Assembly: GCA_937928335.1 (NCBI GenBank)
Contig: CALFWN010000050.1
Span: 1 to 14,569, forward strand
Direction: 5' to 3'
DNA length: 14,569 nucleotides
DNA from: an uncultured Litoreibacter sp.
GTDB taxonomy: Bacteria > Pseudomonadota > Alphaproteobacteria > Rhodobacterales > Rhodobacteraceae
A program made the translations under genes and the position numbers. Below, piece after piece: positions 1-5,384 of the stretch (position 1 is the first letter of the stretch; every line of letters begins with the position of its first letter). The notes under the pieces were generated by a model. It was not told the DNA's origin. It ran no database searches and saw only the letters and a program-made list of their open reading frames with translations.

Positions 1-133
1 GGTACCCTCTGAGCTATCGGGATATCGAGGAGATGTTTCGCGAGTGAGGCCTGCCGGTCGATCACAGCACGATCAATCGCTGGGTTCTGACATACGCTCC
101 CATGTTGGAGAAGCGTCTGCGCCGGTTTCGCAC
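1..133 (+). pseudogene. IS6-family transposase fragment, broken
   Basis: The third forward frame reads YPLSYRDIEEMF, then a TGA at 45-47, then GLPVDHSTINRWV and a short stretch ending in RRFR. This matches, from memory, the N-terminal part of IS6/IS26-type transposases, just ahead of the DDE domain. The usual sequence has Arg (CGA) where TGA stands here, so the fragment carries a nonsense mutation. Homology stops at about 133 and the catalytic DDE domain is missing. The left side is cut by the window edge, so only the right break can be placed. It is a non-functional remnant marking an old insertion or deletion. No terminal inverted repeat is visible. Confidence 0.72.
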
Positions 134-187
134 TTCTATCCGTCCAGATCATGACGAGCCGCCCGTGCGGGTCACGATCCTTTGCGC

Positions 188-246
188 GAGCGCTGCGGTG
201 CAGCGTTTGTGGGCAAGCCCGCCTTTGTTTGAGGGCGGGTTTTTTG
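188..246 (+). terminator. Hairpin cluster ending in a rho-independent terminator
   Basis: Two stems stand in tandem. CGCTGC (191-196) pairs with GCAGCG (200-205) around a three-base loop. Then AAGCCCGCC (215-223) pairs with GGCGGGTTT (234-242, one G-T pair), and the T run continues to 245. The second stem has the form of an intrinsic terminator for plus-strand transcription. No intact gene ends just upstream, so the transcript it once ended is lost or is a short non-coding RNA. Confidence 0.7.
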
Positions 247-271
247 TCTGGTTCAGTAGAAGGAGAGAGAC

Positions 272-331
272 GTGCGGCAGAGCCGTGAACGGCGATACTG
301 TCTGGCTATCATGCTCAATTTACTTGAGTAG
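272..331 (+). CDS. Possible 19-residue ORF or severed gene start
   Basis: AAGGAG at 260-265 lies six bases before a GTG at 272, a strong ribosome-binding arrangement, yet the frame closes at TAG 329-331 after 19 codons (first residues MRQSRERRY). The last bases overlap the 3' end of the minus-strand Sel1 gene. The likeliest reading is the surviving start of a gene whose body was replaced when the Sel1 segment arrived. A genuine tiny peptide is possible but nothing else supports it. Confidence 0.22.
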   Translation: MRQSRERRYCLAIMLNLLE

Positions 332-606
332 TCATAGCAGACAGTTCCGCACTCCGCGCCCGACCCTTGGCAAGATCGTCGGCATCAAGTTCCGCATTCA
401 TAATCTCTATGATTTTTTGCGCATCTTCCACGCCTGCTTCTGCGGCTAGAGTCAACCATGCGTAAGTCTCGATAAAGTCTTGAGGAAGCCCCTTACGTCC
501 AGAGTGCATCAAGCCAAGATTATATTGGGCGAGGGCGTATCCTTGTTCGGCTGATTTTCGAAACAAGCGCACAGCCTCAGCAACGTCTTCAGGCACGCCT
601 TCACCT
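315..606 (-). pseudogene. 5'-truncated Sel1-repeat protein
   Basis: Read on the minus strand, the sequence begins to look like a Sel1 (TPR-like) protein at GEGVPEDVAEAVRLF and continues through RKSAEQGYALAQYNLGLM, GLPQDF and TYAWLTLAAEAG, ending in a charged helical tail and a stop at 315-317. That gives about two helical repeats plus a C-terminal cap. Sel1 proteins usually carry a signal peptide and several more repeats; all of that is missing here. The reading frame stays open upstream (to about 734), but there it is only the complement of the glutamate synthase-type gene, so those residues are not real homology. No start codon with a ribosome-binding site is seen at the junction, so it is probably not expressed. 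Such proteins are protein-protein interaction scaffolds. Confidence 0.72.
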
Positions 607-617
607 CTCATAGCGCT

Positions 618-1124
618 GATTACATCATCATGGATGGACGTGGCGGAGGCACGGGGGTCGCCCCCCTGATTTTCCGCGACCATATCTCGGTTCCGACGAT
701 CCCGGCCTTGGCACGCGCACGCAAGCATTTGCATGCGCGGACGGGCCGCGAGGTGACACTGGTGATCACCGGCGGGCTACGCGTCTCCGAAGACTTCGCC
801 AAGGCGATGGCCTTGGGCGCGGATGCCGTCGCCGTCAGCAATTCTGCTATGCAAGCCGTCGGCTGTATCGCGGCGCGGATGTGCAACTCCAACAACTGCC
901 CCGTTGGCGTCGCCACGCAGAAACCGGAACTACGTAAACGGCTGGATGTGCAGATCGGCGCGGAGCGTTTGTCGCGCTATTTTGGGGCAAGTGTGGAACT
1001 GATGCAGGTTCTGGCACGCGCCTGCGGTCATGACAGCCTGTCGGGCTTTACCCAGCGCGACATCACATCGTGGAGGCGCGAGGTCGCAGACCTGAGCGGT
1101 ATTCGCTTTGCGGGCGTTACCTGA
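618..1124 (+). pseudogene. C-terminal fragment of FMN-binding glutamate synthase family protein
   Basis: From 618 the frame reads DYIIMDGRGGGTG, then APLIFRDHISVPTIPALARA, TGGLRV, ALGADAV and NSNNCPVGVATQ. This is the C-terminal half of the FMN/Fe-S synthase domain of the GltB-like family; the C-x-N-N-x-C-P-V-G-V-A-T-Q stretch belongs to the flavin and iron-sulfur region. About 170 residues remain, ending naturally at TGA 1122-1124, where a full-length stand-alone protein of this family would have roughly 450-500. The N-terminal part of the domain is gone, replaced at about 607-618 by a Sel1 gene in the opposite direction. The ATG at 630 is internal to a conserved motif and has no ribosome-binding site, so it is unlikely to be a real start. 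The remaining codons are intact, so the break may be fairly recent. Confidence 0.82.
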
Positions 1125-1147
1125 GGCGCATACCCGACCTGCCAAAG

Positions 1148-1186
1148 TCCCATCTGGTGCATGCCGGGCGGCACCCCCAGATGGGA
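1148..1186. other. Ten-base inverted repeat before the hemerythrin gene
   Basis: TCCCATCTGG (1148-1157) and CCAGATGGGA (1177-1186) form a perfect ten-base-pair stem. It lies between the stop of the glutamate synthase-type fragment and the ribosome-binding site AAGGAG (1192-1197) of the hemerythrin-like gene. No T run follows, so it is not a typical intrinsic terminator. It could be a leader hairpin or, as DNA, a repressor site. Confidence 0.55.
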
Positions 1187-1204
1187 TAGGAAAGGAGAAA
1201 TTAG

Positions 1205-1771
1205 ATGCTTGATACCTACACCATCCGCCAAGACGAGATGCCCCAAGAGATGCGGTTTCTCTTGGATCAGTACCCGCGAGATGCCTGGGACGCGCATCCC
1301 GGTTTCAAAGAGAAAACCCGCCATTGGCTTGGTGCGCATCAGATGTTCCGTCGGGTCTCTGAGAGGGTTCGGCTGGATGCAGAGGCCCTGTTGAACAAGG
1401 ATATGGCTCTCGACGATTATGCTGGGCGGCTATCCTATTATGGTGGCAATCTGGTCGGGAACTTGCATGGCCATCATGGCTGGGAAGATCACAGCTATTT
1501 TCCAGAATTATCCGCCGCCGACTCGCGTTTCGATGCGGGGTTGGGGGTGTTGGAAAAGGACCATGCCGATCTGGATCGCGTGCTGGATGACTTCACCCGG
1601 CAGGCCAACCGCGTGATCAAACTGGCGCACCTGGACGAGACGCAAGCACGTGAAGAGGTGGCTGGCGTGCATCAAACCAGCGCGGTGATCGAAGCCTTTC
1701 TGAAACGCCATCTTGGTGATGAGGAAGAACTGGCGGTGCCAATCATCTTGCATCATCGGTTGAGAGGGTGA
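1205..1771 (+). CDS. Hemerythrin-like (HHE domain) cation-binding protein
   Basis: This 188-residue soluble protein fits the hemerythrin/HHE four-helix bundle, which binds a non-haem di-iron centre and typically handles O2, NO or iron-related stress. Candidate metal ligands fall in the expected order along the helices: H45 in WLGAHQMF, H88/H91/E94 in NLHGHHGWED, H120 in EKDHADLD, and H169/E173 in HLGDEEE. There is no signal peptide or membrane segment, so it is probably cytoplasmic. The start is well set: AAGGAG lies seven bases before the ATG. The gene stands alone, 80 bases after a broken glutamate synthase-type gene, with a strong inverted repeat in between. Length and motifs look intact. 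The ligand it senses or carries cannot be read from sequence. Confidence 0.85.
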   Translation: MLDTYTIRQDEMPQEMRFLLDQYPRDAWDAHPGFKEKTRHWLGAHQMFRRVSERVRLDAEALLNKDMALDDYAGRLSYYGGNLVGNLHGHHGWEDHSYFPELSAADSRFDAGLGVLEKDHADLDRVLDDFTRQANRVIKLAHLDETQAREEVAGVHQTSAVIEAFLKRHLGDEEELAVPIILHHRLRG

Positions 1772-2201
1772 AGTGGCACGCATGACCAAAAATACCGTGA
1801 CTGAATAAGATCAGAAATCGGCGAAAGGTCGTTGCGCACGAGGTGAGTTCGTGCGCGACGCTAGCCGCTCTGCTCACCTTATCTAAGCTGAACAGCAAAA
1901 AACCGATCTAATGAACAAGAAGACAAACGCAAGAACAGCCATTGGACGAGCTGCGGCGAAGCAGTGCTTTGTCCGCAGGCTACCGGTACGCAACTGACAC
2001 AATTTAACATTTGCCGCGAATGGCCGGTAAGCGGACTGCGACCGCAGCATTTTGAAAGTAAGGCGGAAGTCCGCTTTGGGCCGATCCAAGCCGCACACTG
2101 CTGTGAAGCTCAGAGTGTAGCCTTTGCAGCACGGACAACGACCAATTCTAAGGACTGACGAAGGCGTTACCATTGGAATAACAGCTCAGAAAATGTGATC
2201 A
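1772..2201. other. Gene-free stretch with hairpins
   Basis: No convincing gene is present. GCGCACGA (1834-1841) pairs with TCGTGCGC (1849-1856), extended by GTC/GAC after a three-base bulge; it lies about 60 bases after the hemerythrin stop and may end that transcript, although no T run follows. A second inverted repeat lies at 2029-2076 and is listed separately. An open frame at 1911-1997 (28 codons) has no ribosome-binding site and was not called. Confidence 0.5.
2029..2076. repeat. Inverted repeat, possible dispersed intergenic element
   Basis: AAGCGGACT (2029-2037) and AGTCCGCTT (2068-2076) are perfect complements separated by 30 bases, with a small inner palindrome CTGCG/CGCAG at 2036-2047. 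The sequence around it (TTTTGAAAGT..., GGGCCGATCCAAG) resembles, from memory, intergenic sequence recurring in roseobacter genomes; only one copy lies in this window. Confidence 0.4.
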
Positions 2202-2316
2202 TGATCAGCCCCACTTGAGTGGTCCAGTTTGACTGCTAGGGCATGATTGGCCTGGGTTCTGTCGGGATTATGGCCTCCGGGGCCGGTGGGTAGTAGCCCA
2301 AAGCTAATTTGAGTGG
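2202..2316 (-). pseudogene. IS3-family transposase OrfB C-terminal remnant with IS end
   Basis: On the minus strand the frame reads GYYPPAPEAIIPTEPRP, the familiar C-terminal tail of an IS3-family OrfB transposase (normally RPHSSLGY.PPAPE), and stops at TAG (2238-2236). Beyond the stop lies GGACCACTCAAGTGGGGC followed by TGATCA, which has the form of an IS3-type terminal repeat ending at about 2202. Upstream of GYYPP the expected HSSLGY is disturbed by extra bases (AAATTAGCTTTGG in place of AAGCTTGG), so the frame is already broken at 2300-2312. Homology is lost beyond about 2316. Only about 115 bases of a roughly 1.2-1.5 kb element remain. Its tail differs from the IS3 relic at the right end of the window, so the two are different elements. 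Confidence 0.65.
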
Positions 2317-2662
2317 AATAGAGACCAATAGAATAATCAGACGCGGCCATATCCGCCACAAACAAACAGGCGTTTGAGGTGAAACCCAATTCATCCATCA
2401 GTTGTTTACAGACGCATGATCCAGCGCATCAAAACCGCACCCACACGTCATCAACCGACTAATGCAACAGTCCCTTTGAAAGTACTTGCATGGTCTGCAT
2501 TCTAAGAGCCTACTAGTGGGAAGGTGTAACTCGAAGAGATAGCACAGCGGGAGGTTCTGATAGGGATTGTTCGCCCTACAAGCGCAAGTTGAGACGTAGA
2601 GTGTCATAATTTCGGCAGATTCTTCAAACAATCTCTAGAGAGTGTAGTTTGGAGCAAACCCG
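2317..2662. other. Gene-free stretch, nothing recognised
   Basis: Open frames of 70-77 codons exist here on the minus strand, but they have no ribosome-binding site, no recognisable motif and unlikely compositions (many Cys residues in one of them). No repeat, tRNA or terminator was seen. Confidence 0.4.
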
Positions 2663-2737
2663 ATGGAAGCCTTCACCGACTTCTCAAATGCGATTTTGGA
2701 AGAGAAGAAACAAAGTCCGAAACCACCCAAGAAATAG
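2663..2737 (+). CDS. Possible 24-residue small protein
   Basis: GGAG at 2651-2654 lies eight bases before an ATG at 2663. The frame codes for MEAFTDFSNAILEEKKQS plus a Lys/Pro-rich end and stops at TAG 2735-2737. The peptide has a plausible amphipathic helix and a basic tail, but it is too short to distinguish from chance. It lies in a region of gene debris and may equally be the end of a lost gene. Confidence 0.2.
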   Translation: MEAFTDFSNAILEEKKQSPKPPKK

Positions 2738-2886
2738 CGGTGTAGAGCACGACGCTTAACGTGACCGTCGCGCGCGTGTGCGCACTGGTCCGAAAGGGCA
2801 TGCTTTCACACCAGAAAACGGCTGCTTGATTTTTTATTGTTGGAACTTCCGTCCTTATTCTGTGACGCTCCTTAGGTATTTTAGAT

Positions 2887-3042
2887 TTGAAGATTCTTGC
2901 GGAGGTATTTGCCCTCGTGGTCCTTGGGCTTATCGCAGTTTCTGGCTGTTCACCCAGATCAACAAATCCAACTGACCTCTCCCAAACCTACCCGACTACG
3001 GCAACGTTATCTTTCTGGTTAGGACAGGAACGGTCAGCATAG
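2887..3042 (+). CDS. Possible small lipoprotein, about 51 residues
   Basis: Starting from TTG at 2887, the frame gives a short charged N-terminus, a hydrophobic stretch (VFALVVLGLIAV) and the lipobox-like sequence VSGC at residues 18-21, then a Ser/Thr/Pro-rich tail ending at TAG 3040-3042. This is the classic layout of a small bacterial lipoprotein, with lipidation predicted on Cys21. The frame is closed upstream by a TGA shortly before the start. The start is weak: no ATG is available and only TTAGG lies upstream. Small lipoproteins of this size include entericidin-like proteins and phage spanin subunits; neither is recognised specifically. It could be chance or a decayed gene, given the surrounding debris. 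Confidence 0.35.
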   Translation: MKILAEVFALVVLGLIAVSGCSPRSTNPTDLSQTYPTTATLSFWLGQERSA

Positions 3043-3145
3043 CTCTGCCTGTGCACTCTCGTAGCGATCGGCATATCTTTGACGTGCGGTAGCATCAGTG
3101 CGGTGGCGTTGAAATGGCCTCGTGGTCCGGCGCTGATTGCAGGAG

Positions 3146-3253
3146 ATGGGTCCAGTTGAGCTGTTTGATCTCACGCAAGAAGCGGTTAGACTAGATTTGA
3201 TTGGTAAGGCAATGGTCGGGCTCACAGGCGTCTATTCTGCGTTCCCTGAATGA
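3146..3253 (+). CDS. Possible 35-residue ORF
   Basis: AGGAG directly precedes an ATG at 3146 (too close for an ideal site), and the frame reads MGPVELFDLTQEAVRL and on to TGA 3251-3253. The composition resembles a real amphipathic helix, but nothing is recognised and an in-frame TGA at 3134-3136 prevents a longer version. It may be the relic of a longer gene. Confidence 0.15.
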   Translation: MGPVELFDLTQEAVRLDLIGKAMVGLTGVYSAFPE

Positions 3254-3365
3254 ATATCCGACTACTGCAAGTCTGGAAAAGGCCTACAACCGCGTATGAG
3301 AAAGCTAGGCGTGTATTATCTTGCCGTTTTGAGATCGTGGTTAACGAACTGAGTGTATCTGCATT

Positions 3366-3635
3366 CTAGTCGGGCCACTTCCAAGCGATAGCTGCAAGGT
3401 AGTTTCCTGTCTTAGTAGAGTTGACCACCATTCTCTTGGGGCCATACCCGTCAGCACGTCTTGGGTTTCTGAAGGGCTTTCTGTTCCGGGATAATCGAAC
3501 CAGGCCAGACAATGTGAGCGCCAAGAACTCGCCTTCACCTTCGAGTGGAACAATATCAATCGATTGCCATCCTTCTAGAATAGCTTCTTCCAACATATCA
3601 AAGGGATCACGGCGCTTCGGGACGTAGTGCTTCAT
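3366..3635 (-). CDS. Hypothetical protein, 89 residues
   Basis: The minus-strand frame starts at ATG 3635 with GGGAG five to six bases upstream and ends at TAG 3368-3366. The product is soluble, without signal peptide or membrane segment: a basic start (MKHYVPKRRDPFD), an acidic amphipathic helix (MLEEAILEGWQSID), a probable beta-strand pair (IVPLEGEGEFLALTLSGLVRL) and a basic, Arg/Lys-rich second half ending in IAWKWPD. No family was recognised. Composition is protein-like, with ordinary codon use, and the frame is the only one on either strand in this stretch with a good ribosome-binding site. It stands alone among gene debris. A mobile-element cargo gene is one possibility, but nothing shows it. 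Confidence 0.45.
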   Translation of the reverse strand: MKHYVPKRRDPFDMLEEAILEGWQSIDIVPLEGEGEFLALTLSGLVRLSRNRKPFRNPRRADGYGPKRMVVNSTKTGNYLAAIAWKWPD

Positions 3636-4070
3636 TCTGCTCCCTATACTCCCTCGCAGTAAATTCTAACGGGTTTGGGTCAGTAGACCACGACTCTACA
3701 ATATGAGCTTGCCTTTCACCAGTCTCATGTGACGCGCCTCCCAAGGCTCCCCATTCATAACAAGAGTTTGCGGCTGGCAAGCAAGCGATTTGCTAAGGAT
3801 ATCCAAGAACCTATGTATGATACGTGCGTGTCTGTGGGGTGGTGCTAGTACGCAATGGGTATGCTCGTAACGGTCCGCGCTTCTCGCGGGGTCGATATGC
3901 TGGCCTAGAGCGTGCCGCGAAGGCTGACGGCTTCAACCTATCCAATATCTACCGTTTGCCAGCGTATTGTCGACCGCGTTGATTGCAAGATTTTTAGATA
4001 GCGATGCTATCCTCGCTCTGCGGTCCATCCAAAACCATTTGATCATACATTTTTCGATGCCCAAGAATAA
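3636..4070. other. Gene-free stretch, one weak ORF
   Basis: No gene is recognised. A 52-codon plus-strand frame from GTG 3824 to TGA 3982 contains RFSRGRYAGLERAAKADGF, which looks protein-like, but it has no ribosome-binding site and no family match, so it may be a relic. CTATACT at 3645-3651 matches one half of the 4753-4768 palindrome but has no second half. Confidence 0.4.
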
Positions 4071-4688
4071 CTAAAATAGATGCCGTTCTTTGGCGAGAAG
4101 GGCTGCTTGTGTTCTGTTAGAAACTTTCAATTTCGAGAGTAGGTTCTTCACATGCAGCTTTACCGTTACCTCTTGGATGTTCAAATTCCGGGCAATTTCT
4201 TTGTTGGATAAGCCAACGCAAAGTTGTTCCAAGGTCTGTAGTTCGCGCGCGGAAAGCTTGGAAAATTCTCCTTCCGCCTTTGTCTCTGACGGGGCGGTGC
4301 CGAAATCAAACGGAAGGTATCTCTCGCCAGATAGGACAAATTTGATTGCATTGACCAAAGACGCGGCGGTCAGTGATTTCGGGATGAAGCCATCCGCGCC
4401 TCGGGTCATCGCAGTCTTGGCGACGTCACGGTTCGCCACGCCTGACATCAAGGCGACTTTGCAAGCAGGGTAGACTGCCCGCGCACGGTCCAACCCTTCA
4501 AGCCCGTTCATCCCGGGCATGTTGTAGTCAAGGATAAGCAAGTCAATCGAATCCAAGCCGCCCATTATCTCGAGGGCCTCATTGAGATTCGCGGCTGTTA
4601 GAACCTCGAAGTCTTCAACCGTCTCCAAATAGGCGGCGATGGTGTCGCGCACCAAATCATGGTCATCTGCAATAAGAATATTTGGCAT
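4071..4688 (-). CDS. NarL/LuxR-family response regulator
   Basis: This is a 205-residue two-component response regulator that should bind DNA when phosphorylated. The receiver domain (about 1-120) has the acidic pocket D8-D9, the phosphoacceptor D54 in LLILDYNMPG, S82 and K104. After a short linker, a LuxR/GerE helix-turn-helix (about 145-205) reads LSARELQTLEQL, then GLSNKEIARNLNIQEVTVK. The start chosen is ATG 4688 (MPNILIADDH), with a GAGAGAG purine run upstream; an in-frame ATG 12 codons earlier adds residues foreign to the family. The gene is divergent from the exported protein/hybrid kinase pair, whose terminal HPt domain would be its natural phosphodonor. A perfect 16-bp palindrome 65 bases upstream of the start suggests autoregulation. 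All key residues are present. Confidence 0.92.
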   Translation of the reverse strand: MPNILIADDHDLVRDTIAAYLETVEDFEVLTAANLNEALEIMGGLDSIDLLILDYNMPGMNGLEGLDRARAVYPACKVALMSGVANRDVAKTAMTRGADGFIPKSLTAASLVNAIKFVLSGERYLPFDFGTAPSETKAEGEFSKLSARELQTLEQLCVGLSNKEIARNLNIQEVTVKLHVKNLLSKLKVSNRTQAALLAKERHLF

Positions 4689-4752
4689 GATTTCATCTCT
4701 CTCGAATTCTCGCCCCCGATACACTGGGAAAAACGCTCAAAACATGACACGT

Positions 4753-4768
4753 CTATACTTAAGTATAG
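4753..4768. promoter_or_regulatory. Perfect 16-bp palindrome, candidate operator
   Basis: CTATACTTAAGTATAG reads the same on both strands. It lies in the 158-base divergent region between the response regulator and the exported protein gene. Dimeric LuxR-type regulators bind such symmetrical A/T-rich sites, and the half-site TACTTAA is close to the NarL heptamer as I remember it (TACYYMT). A related copy lies at 7937-7952. Confidence 0.6.
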
Positions 4769-4846
4769 GTGACTATGCGAATGCCCCCAACAGGTTCGTG
4801 CGCAAAGGTCTAAAAAACTTCCAAGCCTGCAATAGGAAACTCGACC

Positions 4847-5341
4847 ATGACTAAACCACACCGCTCACGGATACTGGCCGCGTTCCTTGTCCTGCTTAGC
4901 TATTCAGTTACCCCCGCAACTGGACAGGACATGATGGGGTTGCTGGTGACAGCTACCTCGTCAGAGACTGAACCTTTTGAGCTGAGCCTCGAGGCATTAG
5001 ACGCCTTGGATCAGGTCGAGTTCACCACCACCACCATCTGGACCGATGGGGAAACCCGCTTTTCAGGTGTCCCTTTGAAGGCGTTGCTTGCGCATCTTGG
5101 CACGGTGGGCAGCATCGTGGAGATGGTGGCTTTGAACGATTATGCCGTCACCATGCCGATCGCTGAGTTGGAAGATGAGGCTCCGATCGTCGCAACTCGG
5201 ATGAATGGCGAGACCATGTCAGTGCGCGACAAAGGCCCATATTGGGTCGTCTTCCCCTATGACAACGACCCAAAGTACAGCACAGAGACCAACTATTCAC
5301 GCAGCATCTGGCAGCTGAACCGCTTGAAGGTCATGGATTGA
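4847..5341 (+). CDS. Exported sulfite-oxidase-fold protein without cysteines
   Basis: This 164-residue protein begins with a signal peptide (basic MTKPHRSR, hydrophobic AAFLVLLSYSV, likely cleavage after PATG near residue 26). The mature part resembles the molybdopterin-binding fold of sulfite oxidase-type proteins: FSGVPLKALL in the middle and, near the end, KGPYWVVFPYDNDP and SIWQLNRLKV. Databases usually call such proteins molybdopterin-dependent oxidoreductases. Here there is no Cys anywhere, so the Cys that ligates molybdenum in true sulfite oxidases is absent, and the protein is also short. Catalysis is therefore doubtful. A ribosome-binding site (TAGGAAA) precedes the ATG, and 16 or 43 bases separate its stop from the kinase start. 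That coupling suggests a periplasmic ligand-binding partner of the kinase, which is an inference. Confidence 0.8.
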   Translation: MTKPHRSRILAAFLVLLSYSVTPATGQDMMGLLVTATSSETEPFELSLEALDALDQVEFTTTTIWTDGETRFSGVPLKALLAHLGTVGSIVEMVALNDYAVTMPIAELEDEAPIVATRMNGETMSVRDKGPYWVVFPYDNDPKYSTETNYSRSIWQLNRLKVMD

Positions 5342-5345
5342 ACAC

Positions 5346-5379
5346 AGGTTACCCCATATGGTGACCTCAATTTGGGGGT
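5346..5379 (+). promoter_or_regulatory. Overlapping hairpins over the kinase start region
   Basis: AGGTTACC (5346-5353) pairs with GGTGACCT (5360-5367, one G-T pair). In an alternative fold ACCCC (5351-5355) pairs with GGGGT (5375-5379). The second fold would cover the G-rich ribosome-binding site before ATG 5385, so the two folds could tune kinase translation. This is only an inference from base pairing. Confidence 0.3.
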
Positions 5380-5384
5380 CCCAC

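Noticed and set aside
102..449. 115-codon plus-strand frame
   Set aside because: It begins inside the IS6 fragment, runs through the terminator hairpin and then through the antisense of the Sel1 gene; three unrelated pieces joined by chance.
1883..2398. Frames of 64-96 codons on both strands
   Set aside because: No ribosome-binding sites, and one includes the out-of-frame IS3 tail; the region reads better as intergenic debris.
3645..3651. CTATACT half-site as a third copy of the operator
   Set aside because: The second half (AAGTATAG) is absent and it overlaps the ribosome-binding region of the 89-residue gene; seven bases can match by chance.
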